64,000 nt of DNA from Tomitella biformata AHU 1821 (lineage in GTDB: Bacteria; Actinomycetota; Actinomycetes; Mycobacteriales; Mycobacteriaceae), in NCBI RefSeq assembly GCF_000524475.1, contig NZ_BAVQ01000072.1:1-64000 (forward strand). Reading direction: 5' to 3'. The notes beneath the pieces were generated by a model that saw nothing but the letters and a program-made list of their open reading frames with translations, did no database searches and was not told where the DNA came from. Of this stretch, positions 32,705 through 40,751 are shown piece by piece (position 1 is the first letter of the stretch; every line of letters starts with the position of its first letter). The translations under genes and the position numbers were made by a program.

Positions 32705-33223
32705 TCAGTTGGTGACGATGTCGGTCTTGCCGTCCTTGTGCGTGACGTGGCCCTTCTGGAAGTCGACCTGCACGCCGCCGTCGGTGTCCTTCGGGTCGTC
32801 GGTCGGGTAGCCGAGCGCGTCCAGCCCGCCATTGTCGTTGAACGCGACGAGGATGTCGCCGGAGACGAAGTGCGCACCGGTGGCCGGGCTCCAGAAGATG
32901 ACGCCGTGCTCGAAGTTCACGAATGCGCCGCCGTCGGGGCCGGACTCCTGCTCGCCGGACGGTGCGCCGAAGTGCCCGACCGGTCCGCCGATTTCCGCGT
33001 ACTTGTCGGCGATCTCCCTCTGGACCTCGATCTTGCCGTTGGGTCCGTCAAGCGTGGCATCGCTGGTCTGATCGTGGTGGTCGACGGCCTCGCCCGCGTT
33101 GTCATGGGTGGTCGTCGCGGCGGCGTTATCGGAGCTGCCGTCGCTCGAGCATCCCGCGAACAGCGCGCCAGCGGCGGCCAGCGCGGTAATCGACACTGCA
33201 ATCCTACGAGCCTTGATATTCAT
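32705..33223 (-). CDS. lipoprotein with LGFP-like repeats
   Basis: 172 residues. A signal peptide with lipobox L-F-A-G-C (Cys25) is followed by a Ser/Asp/Thr-rich spacer and, from about residue 67, two LGFP-type repeats (GGPVGHFGAPSGEQES ... F-E-H-G-V-I-F-W-S-P-A-T-G-A and G-G-L-D-A-L-G-Y-P-T). LGFP repeats are typical of mycolata cell-wall proteins and are thought to anchor them to the envelope. GGGGAGAGGAA precedes the ATG. A 7-bp hairpin (33249-33269) is in its upstream region. Confidence 0.85.
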   Translation of the reverse strand: MNIKARRIAVSITALAAAGALFAGCSSDGSSDNAAATTTHDNAGEAVDHHDQTSDATLDGPNGKIEVQREIADKYAEIGGPVGHFGAPSGEQESGPDGGAFVNFEHGVIFWSPATGAHFVSGDILVAFNDNGGLDALGYPTDDPKDTDGGVQVDFQKGHVTHKDGKTDIVTN

Positions 33224-33248
33224 AGTTCAGAATTCCTCTCCCCAAGTT

Positions 33249-33269
33249 GGACCACTGTCTTTGTGGTCC
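33249..33269. repeat. inverted repeat GGACCAC-N7-GTGGTCC
   Basis: Seven-bp arms in the gap between the amidase stop and the LGFP lipoprotein start; either a weak terminator for the amidase operon or a leader hairpin. Confidence 0.4.
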
Positions 33270-33328
33270 TCAGGCGACACGATAGCTGGCGGGTGGGAGG
33301 AAAAGCGAAGAATGGACTTTCGGCGGGT

Positions 33329-34774
33329 CTACATTTGTTGAATTAGGGCGAAGGGCTGTGCCTGCTCTAATTCGAATGCCAACTCCAGTAAAGTGCGCTC
33401 GTCGCCGCGGTCGGCCGAGAAATGCATGCCGATGGGCAGCCCCGCACGGGATCGGGCCAACGGCAGTGAGATGGCCGGACCGCCTGACGCGTTGTTGAGC
33501 GGGGTGAAGGCCGTGTAGGTGGTGAGCTTGCGGAACAGCTCCTCGTAGCCCTGCTCGGGGGAGAGGAAACCGATCTCGGGAGTCGTGTGGGCGACCACTG
33601 GGGACAACACCACGTCGAACTGCTGGAACATCTCCGCGTATTGCCGGTAGGTGCGGCGCAGCCGGTAAAGAACCTGCGGGGTCTTCGCCATTTTCTTGCG
33701 ATACATCACAGCCAGGCCTTTGCTGAGCGTGTCAGTGTGGTTGCTATTGAAACTGGGCCCGTACATCTGCTTGCCGCCCGTGGCGATAGCGAATGACAGG
33801 AACCCCCAGTACACGCTGAAATCCTCGATGAAGGATTCGCCGACGGGGATTGCGGCCTCCTCGACGTGGTGGCCCAGCCCGGCGAGGAGATCGGCGGTGT
33901 GGGCGACGGCGGCGCGGGTCTCGCCATCGGTGGGGATGCCGGTGATGGAGTCGACGATGACGCCGATCCGCAGCCGGGTGGCCGCCGGGCCCGCGACCAG
34001 ACGGACGGGGGCCAGCTTCGGGTTGCGGTAGTAGGCCTCGGCCCCGGCGAAGAACCTGGCGGTGTCCCGGACGGTGCGGGTGAGGACACCCTGGCCGATG
34101 ATCCTGATCGGCAGCGAACGGTCCGCGTCCTCCAGGACCATGCGCCCGCGGGAGGGCTTGAGCCCGACCAGCCCGCACGCGGCGGCGGGAATGCGGATGG
34201 AGCCGCCCCCGTCGTTCGCGTGGGCGATCGGCAGCGCCCCAGCGGCGACCAGGGCCGCGGAGCCGCCCGAGGACGCGCCGGCGGAGTACTCGGGATTCCA
34301 TGGGTTGCGCACGGGGTCCGCGCCGACGTACTCGGTGGAGGCATTGAACCCGAACTCGGGCAGTCGGCTCTTGCCCAGGTTGACCAAGCCCGTGGACAAC
34401 AGCTGGCGGGTGAAGGCCCCGTCCTTCTTGGCGGGCCCGGCATCGAGTGCGGCGGAGCCCTGATTGGTGGGCAGGCCCGCGACGTCGATGTTGTCCTTGA
34501 TGATTGTCGGCACTCCCGCGAATACGCCGGTGTGGGGCTTGTCGGCCTCCGTCAGCGCCCGGTCGTAGGCCGCAAACGCGACGGCGTTCAGGGCGGGCTG
34601 CAGGAGTTGTGTCCGCTCGATCGCGGCCTGGGCGACCTCTCGCGCGGACACCTCGCCGGCGGCGATGCGGCGGGCGATCTCGGTGGCGTCGTCGCGGCCG
34701 AGCGCGTCGTAGCGGAAGGCGTGGACGTGGGGCTCGGTGCTGCGGGGAGCGGAGCTGGGGGCGTCGGGGCTCAT
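33329..34774 (-). CDS. amidase-signature family amidase
   Basis: 481 residues. The Ser-cis-Ser-Lys triad has the family spacing: Lys93 in IIKDNIDVAG, Ser168 in AGASSGGSAA and nucleophile Ser192 in GGGSIRIPAA. Substrate unknown; relatives hydrolyse amides such as acetamide, indoleacetamide or peptides. The frame is open 180 codons further but the ATG at 34772-34774 matches family starts and lies 11 bases after the RDD gene stop. Last gene of the repeat-protein/RDD/amidase operon. Confidence 0.9.
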   Translation of the reverse strand: MSPDAPSSAPRSTEPHVHAFRYDALGRDDATEIARRIAAGEVSAREVAQAAIERTQLLQPALNAVAFAAYDRALTEADKPHTGVFAGVPTIIKDNIDVAGLPTNQGSAALDAGPAKKDGAFTRQLLSTGLVNLGKSRLPEFGFNASTEYVGADPVRNPWNPEYSAGASSGGSAALVAAGALPIAHANDGGGSIRIPAAACGLVGLKPSRGRMVLEDADRSLPIRIIGQGVLTRTVRDTARFFAGAEAYYRNPKLAPVRLVAGPAATRLRIGVIVDSITGIPTDGETRAAVAHTADLLAGLGHHVEEAAIPVGESFIEDFSVYWGFLSFAIATGGKQMYGPSFNSNHTDTLSKGLAVMYRKKMAKTPQVLYRLRRTYRQYAEMFQQFDVVLSPVVAHTTPEIGFLSPEQGYEELFRKLTTYTAFTPLNNASGGPAISLPLARSRAGLPIGMHFSADRGDERTLLELAFELEQAQPFALIQQM

Positions 34775-34785
34775 AGGTTCGCAGC

Positions 34786-35241
34786 CTAAGTGATGTGCTT
34801 GGGCTGCCAGTCGTAAACCACGCGGGTCCGAAACACAATGTCGTGGCCGGAGCGGCGCTGGCGATCCACCACGGCCCACAGCAGCCCGACGGGGAAGATG
34901 ACGCACAGCCAGGCGCGGCCGAAGGCGATGATCCAGCGCAGCTTGGAGGGGGTGGACTTCTCGACGCGGATGCCCATGAGCACCGAGCCGATGGTCCGGC
35001 CGGTCATGCCCCAGCATCCGGTCAGGTACACCACCGACAGGGTGAGGAAGCTGACTGAGGAGAGCAGCGCGTGCGGGCTCGGGAACGTGAAGTCCTGCGG
35101 GGCGAACATCAGCCGGAAGAAGACCCGGCCCAGGTAGATCCCGCCCATCAGTAGACAGACGACCAACAGGTCGATGCCGGCTGCGAGGAGCCGGGTGACG
35201 ATGCCCGCGCTGCCGGTGGGCGGGGCGTCGTGGGTGGTCAT
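34786..35241 (-). CDS. RDD-domain membrane protein
   Basis: 151 residues with three to four membrane segments and the RDD signature: G-I-V-T-R-L-L-A-A-G-I-D near residues 13-24 (Arg-Asp), then WGMTGRTIGSVLMGIRV. RDD proteins are poorly understood, sometimes tied to ion exchange. The gene overlaps the upstream repeat-protein gene by 4 bases (ATGA), so their products are probably made together. Confidence 0.85.
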   Translation of the reverse strand: MTTHDAPPTGSAGIVTRLLAAGIDLLVVCLLMGGIYLGRVFFRLMFAPQDFTFPSPHALLSSVSFLTLSVVYLTGCWGMTGRTIGSVLMGIRVEKSTPSKLRWIIAFGRAWLCVIFPVGLLWAVVDRQRRSGHDIVFRTRVVYDWQPKHIT

Positions 35242-35948
35242 GCGCCGCCGCCAGACTGGTCAGGATGGGAGTCTCGCCCGAGCAGCCGGTCCACGAATCC
35301 GGAGACGGCGGCATCGGCGTCGACCCCGCGGGTGCGCACCCCGCGCACGGCGTCCGTGGACAGCGCGCCGGTGGACTCGCGGATGATCTCGGTGAGGTTC
35401 ACCCCGTCGATGATCTCGTTCGCGAGCCCGAGCAGGTCTACCTGGTGGACCGCGGCGTCGAGGTCCACGCCGGTGATGATCTTGTCGAGGTCCACCTGAT
35501 CGAGGACCAGCGTCGTCAGGTCCAACTGCCTGATGACCTGGTGGACCAGCCCGAGCAGGTCGAGCCGGGTGATGATGGCGTCGATGTCGATCTCCGCCGC
35601 GATCGCGTCGAGGTCGACGTGCTTTAGCACCAGCCACGTCAGGTCCAGTCTCTCGAGCGCGGCGAGTTCCTCGAAGACCATGGGGACAACGGCGCGCAAC
35701 AGTTGGCGCGTCAGAGTCTCGGCCAGTGTGCGGGTCCGTTGCGCGACGGCAGTCCCGGTCTCGGCCAGCGCGCCGATTGCGGAGTCGAGGGGAGCCGCGG
35801 CCCCGGGCAACCGGCGGGCCAGCTGCCATAGCGGGCCGGCGAACGAGCGGGCAGTGCGTTCGATCCCACCCACGAGGACGGCTGCGGCGCCGACTGCGAT
35901 GGCGGCAGGCTGGGGGAGTTCCGGGTGCGGCCCGACCTGGCTGGACAT
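35238..35948 (-). CDS. repeat protein with a duplicated 41-residue unit
   Basis: 236 residues from the ATG at 35946-35948 (CGGAGG six bases ahead). After a helical N-terminal half the sequence contains two tandem 41-residue units, each made of four short steps: LDLTxLVLxx, VDLDxI, IDIDAI/VDLDAA, and xDLLGLxxxxI. The third unit begins VNLTEIIREST and stops after ~10 residues, followed by a conserved-looking VRGVRTRGVDADAAVSGFVDRLL end. The pattern resembles a solenoid of LD-rich repeats common in actinobacterial proteins next to RDD genes; function unknown. Confidence 0.8.
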   Translation of the reverse strand: MSSQVGPHPELPQPAAIAVGAAAVLVGGIERTARSFAGPLWQLARRLPGAAAPLDSAIGALAETGTAVAQRTRTLAETLTRQLLRAVVPMVFEELAALERLDLTWLVLKHVDLDAIAAEIDIDAIITRLDLLGLVHQVIRQLDLTTLVLDQVDLDKIITGVDLDAAVHQVDLLGLANEIIDGVNLTEIIRESTGALSTDAVRGVRTRGVDADAAVSGFVDRLLGRDSHPDQSGGGA

Positions 35949-36032
35949 GGCGGCCTCCGTTCCGAGGGTGATCTCTAGATCGTAGCCAGCAGGGCAAGGC
36001 TCGCTGCGCGCATGGGGCATGGCCGGTGTGGC

Positions 36033-36713
36033 TCAGCAGCTTTGGCGGATGGGCCACTCTCCGTTGACGTCGGAGGCGTCCTTGCCCTGGCGGGTCAGGT
36101 AGGCGGCGAAGTCGCGCTGCCGCTCCGCATGCCAGGCGGTCTGCTCCGAGACGATGTCGAGAGTGGTGATCTGCGGATACTTCGCGGTGAGCGCCCGAAC
36201 GAGGTGGGCCGCCGCGAGGGCGTCGGCCTCCGCCTCGTGCGAATTCTCCAGCGGGACCCCGTAGTGGGCGCTGACGTCGCCGAGGGTGCGCTTGCCGCGG
36301 CGGTACTTGTCCATCTCGCGGTCGATCACGAAGGGGTCCACCACCAGCCCGGGGTCGAGGGGCGTCAGGCCCAGTCGCAGCCCCTCGGCGTTCATCAGCG
36401 TGAGGTCGAAGGACGCGTTGAACGCCACGACCATCTGCCCGGCCGCCCACGCCTGGGTCAGCGCGTCCCGGATCTGGCTATATCCGGCGGCGTAGTCCTG
36501 GCCGTGTTCGCGGGCGTGCTCGGTGGTGATGCCGTGGACGTTGGTGGCGCCCTGTGGGATATCCGTCTGCGGGTCCAGCAGCCAAGTGCGGGAGGAGATC
36601 TCGGTGCCGGTGATCGTCGCGACACAGGCGGTGACGATCCGTGCGTGGGACGGATCAGGTCCGGTGGTCTCGAGATCGAACGCACAGATCGATTGTTCAG
36701 ACCAGGTGCTCAT
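36033..36713 (-). CDS. DnaQ-like 3'-5' exonuclease
   Basis: 226 residues with the DEDDh exonuclease motifs: FDLETTG (Asp-Glu) at residue 12, the middle VVAFNASFDLTLM motif and SHEAEADALAA near residue 175. A V-H-G-I-T-T motif precedes. Such stand-alone proteins act in DNA repair or as polymerase III epsilon-like editors, or degrade RNA; the substrate is not set. GAGGCACCG precedes the ATG. Confidence 0.9.
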   Translation of the reverse strand: MSTWSEQSICAFDLETTGPDPSHARIVTACVATITGTEISSRTWLLDPQTDIPQGATNVHGITTEHAREHGQDYAAGYSQIRDALTQAWAAGQMVVAFNASFDLTLMNAEGLRLGLTPLDPGLVVDPFVIDREMDKYRRGKRTLGDVSAHYGVPLENSHEAEADALAAAHLVRALTAKYPQITTLDIVSEQTAWHAERQRDFAAYLTRQGKDASDVNGEWPIRQSC

Positions 36714-36835
36714 CGGTGCCTCACTTGCGGTGTGCCGCGGCGGATCCGCGGCGGGGAGTTCGTGTGCGCACCACTGTGCCTTGCTCCTCTGACATTTTCC
36801 CCATCGGGCCTGGCCCAGCTATCGCGCATTCCGGC

Positions 36836-36841
36836 TAGGTT
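36836..36841 (+). promoter_or_regulatory. -10 element of the leaderless 115-aa protein transcript
   Basis: TAGGTT; predicted start at 36848, the first base of the GTG. No clear -35. Confidence 0.4.
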
Positions 36842-36847
36842 GGGGCG

Positions 36848-37195
36848 GTGACCACCAAAGACTCGACCGCCAACGATCCAGAGCCGGACTTCGCGCACAC
36901 CGACCAGGCCGCGCGCATGCGCCGGGAGAAGGCTGTGGAGATCGCGCGGTTCGTGTGGGACCGCGCGATCACCGGGGCGGAGCTGCTGGCTTTGCCCGAG
37001 GCGCAGTTGCGGAAGCTCGCGCGCGCGGCGGGGACGCATCCACCGAGCTCGATGGAGACGTGGAATGTGGCCGTCGAGCTACTGGCGGAGAAGGCCGAGT
37101 GGGCCCAGCGCAACCCCGGCCATCCCGCGGCGGCGCGGGCCCACGAGGAAGAGCGGATCATGTGGGTCAAGCGCCCGGTGCCGGGCTGGAGCTGA
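36848..37195 (+). CDS. conserved hypothetical protein, 115 aa
   Basis: A GTG-started protein with a helical, charged sequence (residues 20-50: ARMRREKAVEIARFVWDRA; 70-95: TWNVAVELLAEKAEW) and a final W-V-K-R-P-V-P-G-W-S. No recognised domain, no membrane segment. A TAGGTT -10 box (36836-36841) predicts a transcript beginning exactly on the GTG, so it is probably leaderless and expressed on its own. Codon use fits the neighbours. Confidence 0.65.
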   Translation: MTTKDSTANDPEPDFAHTDQAARMRREKAVEIARFVWDRAITGAELLALPEAQLRKLARAAGTHPPSSMETWNVAVELLAEKAEWAQRNPGHPAAARAHEEERIMWVKRPVPGWS

Positions 37196-37206
37196 CCGTC
37201 CGCGCG

Positions 37207-38043
37207 CTAGTGGCTCTGTGTCGCGTGCGTGCCGGGGGTGTAGCCGTGCTCCTTGGTGAACGCGGCGACAAAGGCCGAGGGACTGGAATACCCGACTCGG
37301 TGCGCGACCGCGCCCACCGAGTGCGAGCCGAGCAAGGCCCGGGCCGCGCGCAGGCGCAGGGCGGAGCGGAACTGGGAGAACGGCATCCCGAACTCCCGCG
37401 CGAAGTCGCGTTGGAGGGTCTTGACAGATAGGTGCAGCCGTTCAGCCCACTCGTCGAGCCGGGTGTTATCGGCCGGGTCCAGGGCGAGGGTGCGCGCGAC
37501 GGCGAGTGCGTAGCCGGCACCACCCGACCGGGCCGGGGCTGCTGGGGCCAGCGCCGATGAGACCAGCGCCGACGTGCCCAGGCCCGCCATGATCCGGGTG
37601 CGAGCGACGAGCGCAGTCGCCTCGTTCTGGCCGTTGCGGGCGAGCTGCGCGATCAGCTGGGCGGCCTCGTCGTCGACGGTCGCGAGGCTGGCGACATGCG
37701 GGGCCAGCGCGGGCGGGACCTGCCGCAGGCAGACGCGGTACACCGTCTGCCAGTCCGGCGCGTGGACCTCGTGCCGAACTCCGCGCGGCGCCCAGAACGC
37801 CTCGCCGGGCCCCATGAAGCGCAGATCCGCGCCGGCGCGGGCGGAGAGGATCCCGTCCGGCGACCAGTAGAGCTGATGCAGGAAGTCCTGGCGGCTCTCG
37901 CCGAAGTCCAGAGCGCCGGCGGTGCGGTATTTGACCACGAGGATGCCGTCCGGGCGGCCGAGCCCGTAGCCGTGCTCGGTGCAGGATTCGGGATCCGCGC
38001 CGAGGTGGGGGACGAGCGTCACCGAAGAGCCTGGCGTCGACAT
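37207..38043 (-). CDS. AraC-family transcriptional regulator
   Basis: 278 residues from the ATG at 38041-38043 (GAGGAGG site 7 bases ahead). The N-terminal two-thirds is a sensor with cupin-like strands (FWAPRGVRHEVHAPDW); the C-terminal ~100 residues hold two helix-turn-helices (LDEWAERLHLSVKTLQRDFAREFGM and VAHRVGYSSPSAFVAAFTKEHG). It diverges from an iron-siderophore binding lipoprotein across an IdeR/DtxR-like box, so it may control siderophore uptake as some AraC regulators do. Inference from context. Confidence 0.9.
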   Translation of the reverse strand: MSTPGSSVTLVPHLGADPESCTEHGYGLGRPDGILVVKYRTAGALDFGESRQDFLHQLYWSPDGILSARAGADLRFMGPGEAFWAPRGVRHEVHAPDWQTVYRVCLRQVPPALAPHVASLATVDDEAAQLIAQLARNGQNEATALVARTRIMAGLGTSALVSSALAPAAPARSGGAGYALAVARTLALDPADNTRLDEWAERLHLSVKTLQRDFAREFGMPFSQFRSALRLRAARALLGSHSVGAVAHRVGYSSPSAFVAAFTKEHGYTPGTHATQSH

Positions 38044-38074
38044 GGTGTGACCTCCTCGCGACACTGAAACCTCA

Positions 38075-38093
38075 CTTAGTGAGGCTAGCCTAA
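38075..38093. promoter_or_regulatory. IdeR/DtxR-type iron box
   Basis: Read on the minus strand TTAGGCTAGCCTCACTAAG matches the TTAGGTTAGSCTAACCTAA consensus at 14 of 19 positions. It lies between the divergent AraC regulator and the siderophore-binding lipoprotein, about 30 bases before the former and 50 before the latter. Iron-loaded IdeR/DtxR would repress both. Confidence 0.6.
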
Positions 38094-38143
38094 CTAGCGG
38101 ACGGCAGTTGCTGCCGAGGCCCACCCCGAACCGAAGGAACGAC

Positions 38144-39175
38144 ATGACGCCTGCTCGACCAATACTGCGGGGACTCGCGATGCTCGCGCTGTCCGCGGCC
38201 CTGCTCACGGGGTGCGCGTCCACGGATCCCGGCGGCTCTGAGGGTGGCGCCAGTGGCGGGTATGCCAGCGGCGGGGACGCCGGGGCGACGCGGGTGTTCG
38301 CGGCCGACAACGGCGATGTCGCCACCCCGGTGGACCCGCAGCGGATCGTGGCCACCGGCTACGCCGTGCCCGCCCTCATCGAGGCGGACGCCGCTCTCGT
38401 GGGTATCTCCTCGTGGGACCGCGGGGTGCCGATGATGACCAAGGTGGACCGGGCCACCTACGAGGGCCTCGACAACGTCGGCGGGGAGCGGGCCGACCTG
38501 CTCAATTATGAGGCTGTCGCGCTGGCACAGCCGGACCTCATTATCGTCGGCGTCCCCATCCCCGGCCTGGTAGATGTGGACATGGCTCGGCTGGAGTTGA
38601 TCGCGCCGGTTGTGGTGCTCGGCCCCACGGTGCCGTCGGCATGGCGCGAGCTGACCCGCCGACAGGCCGACGCGGCCGGTCGGCTGGGCGCGTTTGAGCA
38701 GGCCAAGGCCGCATATGACGAGCGGGCAACCGAGTTGCGGGAGAAGTACGGCGCTGCTCTGCGGGGCGCGGAGTTCGCCCATCTGGGTGCGTACGGCGAC
38801 GTCTCGGCGGGGACATTCCAGCGCGAGTTCGGCGACTCGTGGGGGACCAACATCGCTCAGGACATCGGCGTCGAGTACTACGGCGAGGTCAAGGAGAAGG
38901 GCGGCGGCGCGCGCGACGTGGCGGAAACCCCGTCCATGGAGATGATCGTGGAGAGCTTCGCGGCCGCGGACGCCATCACCTACTCGCTCGCGGTCGACGG
39001 CTCCGTGCCCGCATCGGTGCAGGCTGTGTTGGACTCCCCGCTGTGGCAGCAGCTGCCGGCGGTGCAGGCGGGCAAGGTCATTCCGCTGCGCTACACGGAG
39101 GCCGCGACATACGCGTCGGCGCTGCTGACTCTGGACTCGATCGACGACGCGCTGGCCCCGCTCCGGCAGGACTGA
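38144..39175 (+). CDS. iron-siderophore ABC transporter substrate-binding lipoprotein
   Basis: 343 residues. A lipoprotein signal ends in ALLTG-Cys (Cys23), followed by a Gly/Ser linker. The rest is a class III periplasmic-binding fold (FecB/FepB type): residues around PQRIVATGYAVPALIEADAALVGISS and a second lobe with GKVIPLRYTEA. It is expected to deliver an iron-siderophore to a permease; no permease or ATPase gene is adjacent. The ATG has AAGGAA 5 bases ahead. An iron box lies upstream and a hairpin downstream. Confidence 0.88.
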   Translation: MTPARPILRGLAMLALSAALLTGCASTDPGGSEGGASGGYASGGDAGATRVFAADNGDVATPVDPQRIVATGYAVPALIEADAALVGISSWDRGVPMMTKVDRATYEGLDNVGGERADLLNYEAVALAQPDLIIVGVPIPGLVDVDMARLELIAPVVVLGPTVPSAWRELTRRQADAAGRLGAFEQAKAAYDERATELREKYGAALRGAEFAHLGAYGDVSAGTFQREFGDSWGTNIAQDIGVEYYGEVKEKGGGARDVAETPSMEMIVESFAAADAITYSLAVDGSVPASVQAVLDSPLWQQLPAVQAGKVIPLRYTEAATYASALLTLDSIDDALAPLRQD

Positions 39176-39186
39176 GGCGCACGGTC

Positions 39187-39219
39187 GCTGGGCCCGCCGG
39201 AATTCCCGACGGGCCCAGC
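39187..39219 (+). terminator. hairpin terminator after the siderophore-binding lipoprotein gene
   Basis: Ten-bp stem GCTGGGCCCG / CGGGCCCAGC (39187-39196 with 39210-39219), 11 bases after the stop. Confidence 0.6.
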
Positions 39220-39227
39220 TCTGGAGT

Positions 39228-39241
39228 TGAATCACTATTCA
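39228..39241. promoter_or_regulatory. TetR operator palindrome
   Basis: TGAAT-CACT-ATTCA, in the promoter of the TetR gene at 39258 and just before its TACGGT -10 box (39245-39250). It shares the TGAAT-N4-ATTCA core with the palindrome at 8619-8636. Confidence 0.55.
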
Positions 39242-39257
39242 GGTTACGGTGGTGGAC

Positions 39258-39995
39258 GTGTCCCCAGCACACCCCGAGCCCGCAGCAGTCGAGTCGAGCG
39301 CGTCCGCGCCGCAGGACTCCGCGCCCTCGATGGTCAGTCCGGCGCTGCTGCACACCCTCCCGGTCACGGAGCGCGGAGTCCGGCGACGCAACGAGCTGAT
39401 CGACGCGGCCCGCATCGTGTTCGAGCGCGCCGGCTATCTGGAATCGCGCCTCACCGATATCACCCGGCAGGCGGGCTGCGCGACGGGTTCCTTCTACACC
39501 TACTTCAACAACAAAGAGGAGATCTTCGCCGCGGTGCTGGACCGCGCCCAGGAGGACATGCTGCACCCCGGGATGGGGCGGGTGCCGGGCGACGATGTGT
39601 ACGCGGCCCTCGAGGCGGCGAACCGCGCATATCTCCTGGCCTACCGCCGCAACGCCAAGATGATGGCGCTGATGGAGCAGGTCGCCACCATCGACGACGG
39701 CTTCCGAGAGCAGCGCCGCCGCAGGGGCCGGGTGTTCATCGAGCGCAACGCGAAGGCGATCGCCGGGCTGCAGGAGCGCGGCCTGGCGGATCCCGAGCTG
39801 GATCCCACGCTGGCCTCGCGCGCGCTGTCCTCGATGGTCGACCAGGTCGCCTACAGCGTCTTCGTCGTGGACCGTGCCAGCAAGGTGGGACTAGAGGACC
39901 TCGTCCACACCGTCACCCGCATCTGGGCGAACGGTCTGCGAATGACGACCCCCGATAAGCCAAAAATCAGTGCAGACAACCAGGAGGAACTGTGA
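39258..39995 (+). CDS. TetR-family transcriptional regulator
   Basis: 245 residues from the GTG at 39258, which is one base from the transcription start predicted by TACGGT; GTGs at 39249/39252 are alternatives. A disordered Ala/Ser N-terminus leads to the helix-turn-helix (about residues 40-85: NELIDAARIVFERAGYLESRLTDITRQAGCATGSFYTYF). Overlaps the fabG-like gene by 4 bases. A TGAAT-N4-ATTCA palindrome in its promoter is the likely autoregulatory site. Probably controls the SDR and MFS genes downstream. Confidence 0.88.
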   Translation: MSPAHPEPAAVESSASAPQDSAPSMVSPALLHTLPVTERGVRRRNELIDAARIVFERAGYLESRLTDITRQAGCATGSFYTYFNNKEEIFAAVLDRAQEDMLHPGMGRVPGDDVYAALEAANRAYLLAYRRNAKMMALMEQVATIDDGFREQRRRRGRVFIERNAKAIAGLQERGLADPELDPTLASRALSSMVDQVAYSVFVVDRASKVGLEDLVHTVTRIWANGLRMTTPDKPKISADNQEEL

Positions 39996-40747
39996 GTGCT
40001 CAGCGAGTAGCCATTGTCACCGGCGCAGCGCGCGGAATCGGCGCGGGCGTCGCCAAGCGGCTGGCGTCCGACGGCATGGCGGTGGCCGTGCTCGACCTCG
40101 ACGCGGCCCACAGCCAGGTCGTGGTCGATGAGATCACCGCGGCCGGCGGCACGGCCCTGGCGGTCGGCGCGGACGTCTCCGACGAGGCGTCGGTGGCGGC
40201 GGCCGTCGAGCTGGTGGCCGAGCAGCTCGGCGCGCCCACGGTGCTGGTCAACAACGCCGGCATCATCCGCGACAACATGCTGTTCAAGATGAGCGTGGAC
40301 GACTGGGACGCCGTCATGGGCGTGCACCTGCGCGGGGCGTTCCTGCTGGCGCGCGCGACGCAGTCCTTCATGGTCAAGGAGAAGTTTGGCCGGATCGTGA
40401 ACCTGTCGTCGACCTCGGCGCAGGGCAACCGCGGCCAGGTCAACTACTCCGCGGCAAAGGCTGGCATGCAGGGCTTCACCAAGACCCTCGCCCTGGAGCT
40501 CGGCAAGTTCGGCGTCACCGCCAATGCGATCGCGCCCGGCTTCATCGAGACGGAGATGACGCACGCGACGGCGGAGCGGATGGGCGTGGCCTTCGAGGAC
40601 TTCGAGAAGGCTGTGGCCAGCCAGACTGCCGTCAACCGGATCGGCCAGCCCGAGGACATCGCCCACACCGCGTCGTACCTGTGCAGCGCGGGCGCGGGCT
40701 TCGTCTCCGGCCAGGTCATCTACGTCTCCGGCGGGCCCGCGGACTGA
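39992..40747 (+). CDS. 3-oxoacyl-ACP reductase-like SDR (FabG type)
   Basis: 251-residue classical SDR: cofactor motif TGAARGIGAG at residues 10-19, NNAG at ~89, catalytic Ser in LSSTSAQ and Tyr-x-x-x-Lys in YSAAK. Over all it looks like FabG paralogs acting on acyl-thioesters or other secondary alcohols. GTG start coupled to the TetR stop by a 4-base overlap, with AGGAGGAACT ahead. Precedes an MFS gene by 4 bases, so all three form an operon. Confidence 0.88.
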   Translation: MSAQRVAIVTGAARGIGAGVAKRLASDGMAVAVLDLDAAHSQVVVDEITAAGGTALAVGADVSDEASVAAAVELVAEQLGAPTVLVNNAGIIRDNMLFKMSVDDWDAVMGVHLRGAFLLARATQSFMVKEKFGRIVNLSSTSAQGNRGQVNYSAAKAGMQGFTKTLALELGKFGVTANAIAPGFIETEMTHATAERMGVAFEDFEKAVASQTAVNRIGQPEDIAHTASYLCSAGAGFVSGQVIYVSGGPAD

Positions 40748-40751
40748 CCTT

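Noticed and set aside
34775-35314. 180-codon N-terminal extension of the amidase frame
   Set aside because: The extension is antisense-like, low-complexity protein covering the RDD and repeat-protein genes, whereas the ATG at 34774 starts a family-length amidase just after the RDD stop.
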